A stretch of DNA of 54,180 bases from a virus: the IMG/VR virus record IMGVR_UViG_3300047563_000085, positions 1 through 54,180 of that record. One strand, given 5' to 3'. The position numbers were made by a program, and so were the translations under genes. This document shows positions 15,418 through 22,535 of the stretch, in pieces; position 1 is the first letter of the stretch; each line of letters starts with the position of its first letter. Under the pieces are notes generated by a model. That model was not told the DNA's origin. It did no database searches and saw only the letters and a list, made by a program, of their open reading frames with translations.

Positions 15418-16623
15418 ATGTCTCATAAAGCCTATAAGTTTCGTATCTATCCCAATAAACAACAAGCTAAAGATATTAATAATACCTTTGGTTGTGTTAG
15501 ATTTCTTTGGAATAAACACGTCTCTGCTTTTTATTCATATTCTAAAGTTGGTCCTAATCCAGTTGTTACTTCTAAATTACTTAAAGATAATCCAGAATAC
15601 ACATGGCTTAATGATGTGTCTGCTGCAGCACTTCAGCAAAAAGATAGAGATTTTATAGAATTCAAAAGACAATATTTCAGTAAGACCCGTAAGTCTAAAT
15701 TAGGCCCACCTAAGTACAAAAAGAAAGGACAACATGATTCTTATAGATTACCTAATAATACAAGGTTTGGATTAGATCAAACTAGGTCCAAAATAAGATT
15801 AGAGAAAATAGGTCATGTCGATATCGTATTAGATAGAACTATACCATCTGATGCTAAGTTCATATCGGTTACTATATCTAAAATAAATACCGAATATTAT
15901 GCATCGGTCTTAGTAGATGAAGAAATTAAACCATTACCTTCTACACATAAACACGTAGGTATTGATTTAGGTTTAATTGATTTATGTACTCTATCCAACG
16001 GACTAGTAATCCATAACCCTAGGTGGTTTCGTAAAAACCAAACGAAACTAGCTAAGGCACAAAAGAAATTAAGTAGAAAAACAAAAGGTAGTAATCGCTA
16101 TCTAAAACAAAAACTAAAAGTAGCTAAAATACACCAATACATAGCAAGATGTCGTAATTGGTATCTACATCAGATATCTACTTACCTAGTAAGAAATTAT
16201 GACACTATATGTATTGAAGACCTCAATATAGCAGGTATGAGAAAGATACTAGGCAAGTCTATTTCGGATGCAGGGCTGGCTACTTTAGTAGCTCAGATAA
16301 AATACAAATGTGATTGGTATGGTAAAACATTCCATCAAGTGAGTAGATATTTTGCATCTAGTAAGATATGTTCGGTATGTGGAAAGAAATCATCATTTGG
16401 TATAGATGTAAGAGAATGGATGTGTGCTTATTGTTGGTCATTTCATGACAGAGATCTAAACGCAGCTATTAACATATTGAACCAAGGAATAAAAGAGCTA
16501 TATAGTATTACTCCGGACGAATTAGCCGGTGAAGGACATGAAGAGGATGTCAGTCTAGTGGTGGGTATTAATCCACTGATAGCAGCTTCGATGAAGTGTC
16601 AAATATCACACAACTATGTGTGA
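15418..16623 (+). CDS. tnpB: TnpB-family RNA-guided nuclease (IS200/IS605 type)
   Basis: 401 aa. The N-terminus YKFRIYPNKQQ and FGCVRFLWNK are typical of OrfB/TnpB. RuvC-I is GIDLGLIDLC (Asp about 183), RuvC-II is CIEDLNIAGM (Glu about 266), the zinc ribbon is CSVC...CAYC (about 319-340), and RuvC-III is DRDLNAAINI (Asp about 346). All catalytic positions are intact. TnpB cleaves DNA guided by an RNA from the element's 3' end. No TnpA transposase is near, so mobility would need help in trans. The 3' end overlaps a hairpin-rich stretch ending GAAGTGTCAAA, a likely element end. It lies between the polymerase fragment and a plus-strand gene remnant. Confidence 0.9.
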   Translation: MSHKAYKFRIYPNKQQAKDINNTFGCVRFLWNKHVSAFYSYSKVGPNPVVTSKLLKDNPEYTWLNDVSAAALQQKDRDFIEFKRQYFSKTRKSKLGPPKYKKKGQHDSYRLPNNTRFGLDQTRSKIRLEKIGHVDIVLDRTIPSDAKFISVTISKINTEYYASVLVDEEIKPLPSTHKHVGIDLGLIDLCTLSNGLVIHNPRWFRKNQTKLAKAQKKLSRKTKGSNRYLKQKLKVAKIHQYIARCRNWYLHQISTYLVRNYDTICIEDLNIAGMRKILGKSISDAGLATLVAQIKYKCDWYGKTFHQVSRYFASSKICSVCGKKSSFGIDVREWMCAYCWSFHDRDLNAAINILNQGIKELYSITPDELAGEGHEEDVSLVVGINPLIAASMKCQISHNYV

Positions 16624-16840
16624 CATAAATTATCATCGCAAACGCCGAAACAAAGATGATACTTTGGTTTATATTGGATCAAGTCAACAGGTTAATCCAC
16701 CCTCCAGATTATTTCAAGATTGTTATATTGGAAATAAAATTCTTTGCAATAAGGATGTATGTTTCCAAGACAATCTCTTCGATCACAAAGTTTATGGATA
16801 TGCTTCGGTAGAAGTCCCGAAACTAGAGTCTTTATTCTAA
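16616..16840 (+). pseudogene. C-terminal gene remnant downstream of tnpB
   Basis: An open frame of 74 codons starting within the tnpB stop region. The start has no ribosome site, and the first residues (MCDINYHRKRRNKDD) look like element-derived sequence. The end (YGYASVEVPKLESLF) looks like a normal C-terminus, and the stop lies 11 bp before the next gene. It is probably the tail of a gene whose front was replaced or separated by the TnpB element. Not recognised. Confidence 0.35.
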
Positions 16841-16851
16841 AAGGAAATATT

Positions 16852-17805
16852 ATGAAAGAACTGCAAATTGTTGATACTGTTGTATATGGATCACGCAACT
16901 ATGGTACTGAAACTCCAACATCGGATTATGATTACAAGGTAATCTATGTCCCTAGTATGCGTGATATGCTGCTAGGAAAGAAATTCAAAATATTCAAGAA
17001 TAGGTTTGATGCCGATGGTGTCCAGATCAAGGATATCCTTTGTTCCATGCCAGATTGTGGAGCAGAATATGAATACATTCCGTTGCAAACCCTAATCAAG
17101 GATTATACCAAGGGACAAACCTATGCTGCGGAAGTAATGTTTGCATTAATTGCCAATCCTGGTCATAAACTGCATGATTTGGCAAAAGAAGTAGTTGAAT
17201 CCTTCCGAGTGACCGATGTTCTTAGTATGGTTGGATTTGCTAAGAAACAAACGATGGACTATATCAGTCGGGCTCGGCGTCTGGTTGATGTAAAATCTAT
17301 TGTTGAATTTCTCAATACTAAAATTGCATTGGGGAAACCACATGCGAAACTTTGCGAGTTCATTGATGAGGTTCCAGAGAAGTTTCATATCATCATGGAC
17401 AAGGATGTAAAGCCATATCGTGGAATCTATGTCGCTGGTCGCCAATACAGTGAGCGAACTTCTATCTCGGACGTATGCGCATCATTGACTATCATTAGAG
17501 ATGATTATGGGCAGCGAGTAGTAGAAGCAATTGGTTCAGGCAATATCGATTGGAAGTCAATCAGTGCTGCTATTCGTTGTTATGAACAGGCAATAGAACT
17601 GTATCAAACCAACCACATCGAATTTCCACGAAAGAACGCAGAATATCTGTTGGAAGTAAAACAAGGTAAAATTCCGTTTGATGTGGTGAAGCCTGTGTTG
17701 GAAGAATTGGCCGATCGGGTTGATTCTATTGTGGTTGGTGAACCAGGATATACCGAGGAACAGGTTGACGACTTCATTGTAGAGAAGTTGCATGCTTATC
17801 TGTAA
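16852..17805 (+). CDS. RlaP-like predicted nucleotidyltransferase
   Basis: 317 aa from the ATG at 16852, preceded by AAGGAAA; an ATG 93 bp upstream is rejected for lack of a ribosome site. The N-terminal GSRNYGTETPTSDYDYK (13-29) is the nucleotidyltransferase G[S]x(n)DxD motif with Asp25 and Asp27. The helical C-terminal two-thirds matches large phage and bacterial proteins annotated as pol-beta-superfamily nucleotidyltransferases. These transfer a nucleotide to an unidentified acceptor; RNA or protein are both possible. An inverted-repeat-bearing promoter for the next genes lies just downstream. Confidence 0.75.
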   Translation: MKELQIVDTVVYGSRNYGTETPTSDYDYKVIYVPSMRDMLLGKKFKIFKNRFDADGVQIKDILCSMPDCGAEYEYIPLQTLIKDYTKGQTYAAEVMFALIANPGHKLHDLAKEVVESFRVTDVLSMVGFAKKQTMDYISRARRLVDVKSIVEFLNTKIALGKPHAKLCEFIDEVPEKFHIIMDKDVKPYRGIYVAGRQYSERTSISDVCASLTIIRDDYGQRVVEAIGSGNIDWKSISAAIRCYEQAIELYQTNHIEFPRKNAEYLLEVKQGKIPFDVVKPVLEELADRVDSIVVGEPGYTEEQVDDFIVEKLHAYL

Positions 17806-17832
17806 TGTAGTGAAAATGGCACAACCCTAGTC

Positions 17833-17862
17833 TTGACATGGATTAGGCTGTGCCATTATAAT
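17833..17862 (+). promoter_or_regulatory. Sigma70-like early promoter with inverted repeat
   Basis: TTGACA, an 18-bp spacer, then TATAAT: both hexamers are perfect. It drives the GNAT-like genes at 17899. The surrounding imperfect inverted repeat (GGCACA...TGTGCC, CCTAGTC...GATTAGG) could be an operator or attenuator. Confidence 0.8.
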
Positions 17863-17898
17863 TTATGATTCTATTTCAACAACCAAAAGAATCAAGAA

Positions 17899-18381
17899 AT
17901 GCTAACATATACGAGATACTATGGAGATAATCTTGCAAAAGGTTGTCGGCTTATTCTGGAGCATGAGTGTCATGGGGTTCCATCGTGGGCAAAAGGAATG
18001 GACATTCCTAAAAAGTTATTTTTAGAAACATGCGCGCAGGGGTCACTAATGACTTCATATTCTTTGTTATTTTTAAAAGATATAAAACCAGAAGATACCA
18101 TGATGATAAAATGTCATGATAAAAACTATGAAAACAAACTACAAGAAATCATTATCGTAACCGCGGATGACAATACCTATGTTGCGGCTGGAATGTTATC
18201 TATAGTGATGGATAATAATAGCAATACCCCAAGTTATCTTCAAGTATTCACAAAAACCGGGTATCGTAACCAAGGCATTGCATCAAAAGTAATATCTGTC
18301 TTTTCAGAATATAATTCTATTTCCAACCATCATTTCAAAGGATCTAAAGTATGTCCGAAATCCGAATTAGTGAACCATTGA
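17899..18381 (+). CDS. GNAT-like acetyltransferase
   Basis: 160 aa. The C-terminal half has the GNAT acetyl-CoA motif pattern: a beta strand YLQVFTKTGYRNQGIASKVI (the RNQGIA turn equals the family Q/RxxGxG/A loop). The N-terminal half is mixed and includes IIIVTADDNTYVAAGMLSIV, like GNAT strands 2-3. The substrate cannot be inferred. It overlaps the next gene, also GNAT-like, by 31 bp, and both follow a strong early promoter. Such early phage acetyltransferases may modify host proteins or antitoxins, but that is inference. Confidence 0.6.
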   Translation: MLTYTRYYGDNLAKGCRLILEHECHGVPSWAKGMDIPKKLFLETCAQGSLMTSYSLLFLKDIKPEDTMMIKCHDKNYENKLQEIIIVTADDNTYVAAGMLSIVMDNNSNTPSYLQVFTKTGYRNQGIASKVISVFSEYNSISNHHFKGSKVCPKSELVNH

Positions 18382-18986
18382 CCAGTATTGATCATAGGCT
18401 GGCCGCATGCCATCTTATATTAGAAAAGAAACTACACTATCCACTTCCAGAACCACTTCCAGAACAACGTTCGTGGTATTCTTCTCTGGCTGACATTTCA
18501 ACCAGAGTAACCACAGAAAACGATTTAGATGACCTATTTGATGCAGTAATGCTTGTTCATGATGGTGAAGAAATTGTTGGTATTGGTGTGGTCGGAACAT
18601 GGAAGAATTCCTATCATTTTCAATCCTTTATTAAACCGGACTATAGAAGCCAAGGTTTGACTATACGGATGATGAAGTCATTTAAACAAGCAAATCTTAT
18701 CCCAGAAGGCTGTTTGTACGATTGGCGAACTCTGAGAATTGGCGCGTCTATTATGGGACGGCCGCAAATTGGTGTAAATCTAGCCGCTCTATATAAAAAC
18801 ACAGAAAACCACAATATTGTCTGTATTAAATACAAATGGTTTATCGACAACGAAGAAGTTAAGGTTGGTGAATATTTCATGGCAACTAGTCAACATTTAG
18901 GCAAAACCTTGGTTTTGTGTTGTGAAGTAATCACGACGACTGGGGTTATATATGACAAGGCGAGCGTCACTATAAAATATGAATAA
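18351..18986 (+). CDS. GNAT-like protein fused to an Ig-like domain
   Basis: 211 aa; AAGGA precedes the ATG by eight bases. Residues about 60-115 carry a GNAT core (VGIGVVGTWKNSYHFQSFIK then DYRSQGLTIRMM). From about residue 155 the chain switches to an Ig-like domain. Its YKWFIDNEEVKVGEYFMATS and HLGKTLVLCCEVITTTGV parallel the YQWxxNG...DAGQxIxVxVT units of the tail fibres here. Such a fusion of enzyme-like and fibre-like modules is odd and may reflect recombination with a fibre gene. It is followed by a strong terminator. Confidence 0.55.
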   Translation: MSEIRISEPLTSIDHRLAACHLILEKKLHYPLPEPLPEQRSWYSSLADISTRVTTENDLDDLFDAVMLVHDGEEIVGIGVVGTWKNSYHFQSFIKPDYRSQGLTIRMMKSFKQANLIPEGCLYDWRTLRIGASIMGRPQIGVNLAALYKNTENHNIVCIKYKWFIDNEEVKVGEYFMATSQHLGKTLVLCCEVITTTGVIYDKASVTIKYE

Positions 18987-18989
18987 TGA

Positions 18990-19025
18990 AAAAGCCAATA
19001 ACGAATATTCGTTATTGGCTTTTTG
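18990..19025 (+). terminator. Intrinsic terminator
   Basis: A perfect 14-bp stem (AGCCAATAACGAAT) followed by a T-run, just after the stop at 18986. Confidence 0.9.
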
Positions 19026-19028
19026 TTT

Positions 19029-19036
19029 TGTAAATA
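19029..19036 (+). promoter_or_regulatory. Late-type promoter box TGTAAATA
   Basis: TGTAAATA, 33 bp before the tailspike start at 19070. Confidence 0.5.
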
Positions 19037-19069
19037 GGTAATAACATTTACACTATTTGCGAGATATAC

Positions 19070-21103
19070 ATGACAATTTCGATTAAAGATCTTATCTCTT
19101 CTACAATGAGAAATTCTCCTAACTTTTCTGGTTCTCCAAAAGTTGGCGGGGAAAATATTCCTACTATGGGTTCGGATGGAGAACTAAAAATAAATGGCCA
19201 ATCTATAATTGCCAAAACCAGAGAATACAAGCTACCTTCATGTTGGCAACAAGTGGCTGATTACACCAGAGATCTATATACTCAAGATCTAATATACAAT
19301 GGATATGGTTTCACGGTTTTCTCACAAACTGTGGATGAAACCATAATATATATAGACCCAACTGCAACAACGAATGGAGTTGGTACATTCGTAAGTCCAT
19401 ATAATATGTGGCCAGCAACTATACCAAATAATTGTATGATATTGCTGAAAGAATATACTTCTATTACTACAACAAGTATAGTTCTGAGTTCTACCGATAT
19501 TACTATAGGAACATACGATTCTGAATTCGGAGAAAGAGTTATAGAACCAACTAGACTAGCCACAATAATATATGGCGCATCCACAAGTCTGTTTACCTTA
19601 CCGACAATAGGTTCTTTTGTATTATCAGGTGTAAAATTCCATAGTATTTTACCAAACACCAATAACATAATAAAAAACACAAATTCTAATTTAGAATTAA
19701 AAATAGAGTATTGTTTATTCAATTGCATAAGTTCTGTAGTATCTGGATCGATTGTTGGTTGTTTGATCGAAACTAGCGGAAACATATCTGCATTATTTAA
19801 TTCTGTACTACAATGCAATACAGATTTTATAAAGTGTTCAGCTAATGCAAAAATAGCGTGTAACAAAATAATAACAACCGGCAGTAGTGTATTAGCCACT
19901 GGCGTGGGATCTATTGATATACATAACAACTACATAATATCAAAACCAAATACTATTTCAATTATAAACGTCACCACCTCGTCTTCGTGTACAATTAGAA
20001 AAAATTATATCTTTGGTGGAAATTCTGAGGATATTGGCACATCATATTGTGTAAAAGCGGCAGGTTCTGGTGTGTCAACCATAATGTATAATTATATTTG
20101 TAATTCTACTTATGGGATATACTGCACGTCGGCCCAATCAAAAATATACAAAAACATAGTGTGCTCTGAATATGAAAACTACACCGGCATTACTGGTGGG
20201 TCGGTGGTTGGCAATACCGTGGTTCGGCTGAAAGGAAATAATGGCACTGCTATTTCTGCAACAAATCTAGTATCTAATAACATAATAGATTCCAATTCAG
20301 ATTCAACATTTAATATAGGTATAAAAACAAGTATTGGTTTATCACAAACCACACATAACAATATAACTGGTGCGGCCAAATCTGTGGTTAATTCGGTAGA
20401 TACCGAATTAAATATAGTAGCTAGTACAAACACAATTACTAGCTCATATCTTGATTGTAAATTCTACCCGCTATCTAGTTCTCCCGCCCTAACAAATGGG
20501 TTGGTAAATCACATATATGATGCTTATGGAATACGTGGAGCGATATATGATGAATCTGGTGTTGGACTTGCTTTGGATGTATTCTCCCCTACCAATGGAC
20601 TATCTACTTTACAATCCACCATAGATAATAAAGCAGACTTGGCTAGTCCATCTTTTGTTGGATCAGTAATGATAAATGGAAATACACCTCAAGTAACGTT
20701 GTTTAAGGATTTCGGAACAGAATCATTTAAAACTTCCACTGGTGTAGTAACAAATACATTAGGGACATATACCTTACCAAATATTTCTGGTTCTGGATTA
20801 CTTCGTATTACTATGGTATATGTTACTGGTGGGACTGGGTCGAAGACTATTTCTGTAAAACTAAATGGAAATATTGTCACTGAAACCACTACGACTATCG
20901 CAAAAATTTCTAGAATAGAAATAATTTGTGCAAACAATGTTTTACAAACTGGTCAGATATATACAGTGAATACTGATGGAAATACAACAATGACCGCTTC
21001 TTCGGTTGTTACTTCTGGAGTATCGACATTTACGGTTATTGGCACAGGAACTATTTCTGCCGATACTATTTCATTAAAGAGTATGATAATAGAACAGATA
21101 TAA
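19070..21103 (+). CDS. Beta-helix tailspike/fibre protein
   Basis: 677 aa. A short N-terminal head-binding stretch (IKDLISSTMRNSPNFSGSPKV) leads to a beta-helix. Its start YIDPTATTNGVGTFVSPY (about 98-115) matches the opening of many pectate-lyase-fold spikes. Repeated NNYI, KNYIFGG, YNYICN and KNIVCS coils run to about residue 480. The C-terminal 170 residues form a beta-rich domain (SGSGLLRITMVYVTGGTGSK). It is likely a virion adhesin or depolymerase. No catalytic residues can be assigned. Single-gene late unit with its own terminator. Confidence 0.75.
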   Translation: MTISIKDLISSTMRNSPNFSGSPKVGGENIPTMGSDGELKINGQSIIAKTREYKLPSCWQQVADYTRDLYTQDLIYNGYGFTVFSQTVDETIIYIDPTATTNGVGTFVSPYNMWPATIPNNCMILLKEYTSITTTSIVLSSTDITIGTYDSEFGERVIEPTRLATIIYGASTSLFTLPTIGSFVLSGVKFHSILPNTNNIIKNTNSNLELKIEYCLFNCISSVVSGSIVGCLIETSGNISALFNSVLQCNTDFIKCSANAKIACNKIITTGSSVLATGVGSIDIHNNYIISKPNTISIINVTTSSSCTIRKNYIFGGNSEDIGTSYCVKAAGSGVSTIMYNYICNSTYGIYCTSAQSKIYKNIVCSEYENYTGITGGSVVGNTVVRLKGNNGTAISATNLVSNNIIDSNSDSTFNIGIKTSIGLSQTTHNNITGAAKSVVNSVDTELNIVASTNTITSSYLDCKFYPLSSSPALTNGLVNHIYDAYGIRGAIYDESGVGLALDVFSPTNGLSTLQSTIDNKADLASPSFVGSVMINGNTPQVTLFKDFGTESFKTSTGVVTNTLGTYTLPNISGSGLLRITMVYVTGGTGSKTISVKLNGNIVTETTTTIAKISRIEIICANNVLQTGQIYTVNTDGNTTMTASSVVTSGVSTFTVIGTGTISADTISLKSMIIEQI

Positions 21104-21113
21104 AACACAATTG

Positions 21114-21146
21114 AAAAAGCGCCCTGTGGGGCGCTTTTTGTTTTTG
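21114..21146 (+). terminator. Intrinsic terminator
   Basis: A GC-rich stem (GCGCCC/GGGCGC) between an A-run and T-runs, after the tailspike gene and facing the minus-strand gene ending at 21158. Confidence 0.9.
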
Positions 21147-21157
21147 GTTGATTTAGA

Positions 21158-21488
21158 TTACTCTGAATAGCAGTTGAAAGTTCCTTCGGCCACATCATCA
21201 TATGCAGGAGTAGCAATCACAAAGAAATTCCCACGCTCTGCGATTTCTCGCTGGAGCCTAGCGATGATGGATACTACATCCATGTCGTTGAAACAAACCT
21301 GAACCGGCAGTTGACATCCACCCCTCCCTAAAGGAAGGGGTGGATGTCAAATGAGTGATATATCCACTACAATTTGTATCTGGGTGTCCTTCACTGCGAT
21401 GGGTGTATTCTACTTCTATTTTTTCTCCAAGCTTAAGCCGTTTTGCGATTTGTTCGCGAGTCTGAGTTATATGTGGTACACGAGTCAT
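21158..21488 (-). pseudogene. Small gene interrupted by a 40-bp palindrome
   Basis: The 5' part (MTRVPHITQTREQIAKRLK to GYITH) runs from 21488 into the palindrome at 21311-21350, which shifts the frame and causes an early stop at 21258. Removing exactly those 40 bases joins it in frame to LPVQVCFNDMDVVSII and on to VAEGTFNCYSE, ending at 21158, for a protein of about 96 aa. The original product is not recognised. No clear ribosome site precedes the ATG. Confidence 0.65.
21311..21350. mobile_element. 40-bp palindromic insertion resembling a TnpB element end
   Basis: A near-perfect inverted repeat with TTGACATCCACCCCT arms. The terminal GATGTCAA and CCC...GGGG core resemble the 3' end of the TnpB element at about 40030-40066 (AAGGGGTAGATGTCAA). 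No target duplication is seen, as expected for IS200/IS605-type insertion. Confidence 0.6.
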
Positions 21489-21559
21489 TTTGCCATTCTT
21501 TATATGAAGAAGATTAGAAACTTAAGTGGTATAGAGATTCGCCATAGAACTTCAAGAAT

Positions 21560-21654
21560 GCCTCTAAAACAGTTTTAGAGGCCCATAGAAGGCCATAGGA
21601 GCAACCAGAATAACCACCAAGAGGAAGAGCGCCTCTAGAGGCGCTCTGTTCAAA
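21560..21654. repeat. Intergenic repeat module, copy 1
   Basis: The order is a hairpin (GCCTCTAAAAC/GTTTTAGAGGC), then AGGCCATAGGAGC, then a second hairpin GAGCGCCTC/GAGGCGCTC followed by TGTTCAA. Copy 2 at 22045-22145 has the same order with divergent sequence. It lies downstream of the small gene 21680-21892 and may act as its terminator. Confidence 0.55.
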
Positions 21655-21679
21655 CTTTTGCGTAATGAAAACAAACTAA

Positions 21680-21892
21680 TTATACAAACACCACAACTTC
21701 AACCAGTTCAACTCTGTCATATTTGCGATAATCCACACCAGCGCGCATGGATTTTTCAATTTCCGCAAATGCCTCTTCTTTGGAGTGAAAATGCTGGTGC
21801 AGATCAAAGTAACATGAGTGGTAATCGTCATATTGCGGTACTGGTACTTCAACGTCATCGATGAACACAAATTGGTATGCAGAGCGGATCAT
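21680..21892 (-). CDS. Small acidic early protein, unknown function
   Basis: 70 aa; AAGGAA precedes the ATG. It contains VFIDDVEVPVPQYDDYHSCY and a KEEAFAEIEKSMRAG helix, ending VELVEVVVFV. It lies behind a sigma70-like promoter with a palindromic operator. Not recognised; probably one of the small host-takeover genes typical of phage early regions. Confidence 0.7.
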   Translation of the reverse strand: MIRSAYQFVFIDDVEVPVPQYDDYHSCYFDLHQHFHSKEEAFAEIEKSMRAGVDYRKYDRVELVEVVVFV

Positions 21893-21946
21893 GGTGTATT
21901 CCTTATTAAGTTGCGATTCGTTTTGTTTGCTGAACCGATGAAGTGA

Positions 21947-21975
21947 ATTATGGGCCTAATCGGTGATTAGGTCAA
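21947..21975 (-). promoter_or_regulatory. Sigma70-like early promoter with palindromic operator
   Basis: On the minus strand: TTGACC, a 17-bp spacer, CATAAT. A perfect palindrome CCTAATC-N3-GATTAGG (21955-21971) fills the spacer and touches the -35 box, the place for a repressor site. Confidence 0.65.
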
Positions 21976-22044
21976 GAACTATTTGCGATCAAGTTGTATC
22001 AAGATGTAACTGATACAAACTCACTGGCAACTGACATTACACAT

Positions 22045-22145
22045 GCCTCTAGGCAGGCATTAAAAGGCCATGGGAGCCCCTAGAAGACACCACACATCCA
22101 ACCATAGCCAAAATGAAGAAGAGCGCCTTATAGGCGCTCTGTTCA
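22045..22145. repeat. Intergenic repeat module, copy 2
   Basis: GCCTCTAGGCAGGC, then AGGCCATGGGAGC, then hairpin GAGCGCC/GGCGCTC and TGTTCAA, in the same order as copy 1 at 21560-21654. It overlaps the end of the gene at 22143-22283. Confidence 0.5.
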
Positions 22146-22283
22146 ATGCTGACCGATGAAGTATCCCACTGCGAATGCTACACCAACCAGCACTGCAGCA
22201 AAACCAATAGCATACATTGCGATCTTGGTTGCGAACTCCAAGATCAATTCTTCGCAGTGCTTTTTCGGAACATGCATACTCAT
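22143..22283 (-). CDS. 46-aa single-span membrane protein
   Basis: The start at 22283 is chosen because AAGGAAAG lies five bases upstream; an ATG at 22325 is too close to the promoter. Residues about 21-42 are hydrophobic (IAMYAIGFAAVLVGVAFAVG). The N-terminus is short and polar. Early-type promoter upstream. Unknown function. Confidence 0.65.
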   Translation of the reverse strand: MSMHVPKKHCEELILEFATKIAMYAIGFAAVLVGVAFAVGYFIGQH

Positions 22284-22315
22284 GATAACTTTCCTTCCAA
22301 TTAATAGAGGAAAGT

Positions 22316-22345
22316 ATCTTATCACACCACAAACAGAAAAGTCAA
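22316..22345 (-). promoter_or_regulatory. Sigma70-like early promoter
   Basis: On the minus strand: TTGACT, an 18-bp spacer, TAAGAT; 33 bp before the ATG at 22283. Confidence 0.6.
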
Positions 22346-22373
22346 TCCTAACGATGGACTATTACATATTGTT

Positions 22374-22535
22374 TCAATCGAACCAAGAGACTTCTACTTC
22401 GACAATACAATCATGAATATCCGGGTAGATGGCGATTATATCTTCTACTTCTAATCTATCGGGAAAAATTAGTTCTTTAATATCTTGCCAACCATCATTA
22501 TATTCTAGATATATTTTTGCGACAGTAGTGGTCAT
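22374..22535 (-). CDS. 53-aa acidic protein coupled to gp52
   Basis: Starts at the ATGA overlapping the gp52 stop and ends with TGA at 22374. The sequence begins MTTTVAKIYLEYNDGWQD and ends HDCIVEVEVSWFD, with alternating hydrophobic and acidic strand-like residues. Translational coupling to the topoisomerase gene is likely. Function unknown. Confidence 0.7.
   Translation of the reverse strand: MTTTVAKIYLEYNDGWQDIKELIFPDRLEVEDIIAIYPDIHDCIVEVEVSWFD

Noticed and set aside
15290-16640. TnpA transposase with the TnpB genes
   Set aside because: No Y1 HUH transposase (HUH and catalytic Tyr) is encoded near either tnpB.
16692-16898. Minus-strand continuation of the polymerase beyond TnpB
   Set aside because: The minus-strand frame there shows no polymerase motifs, so TnpB does not simply split the polymerase gene.
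19282-19929. 215-codon minus-strand frame over the tailspike
   Set aside because: It lies wholly opposite a beta-helix gene with convincing coils and has no start signal.
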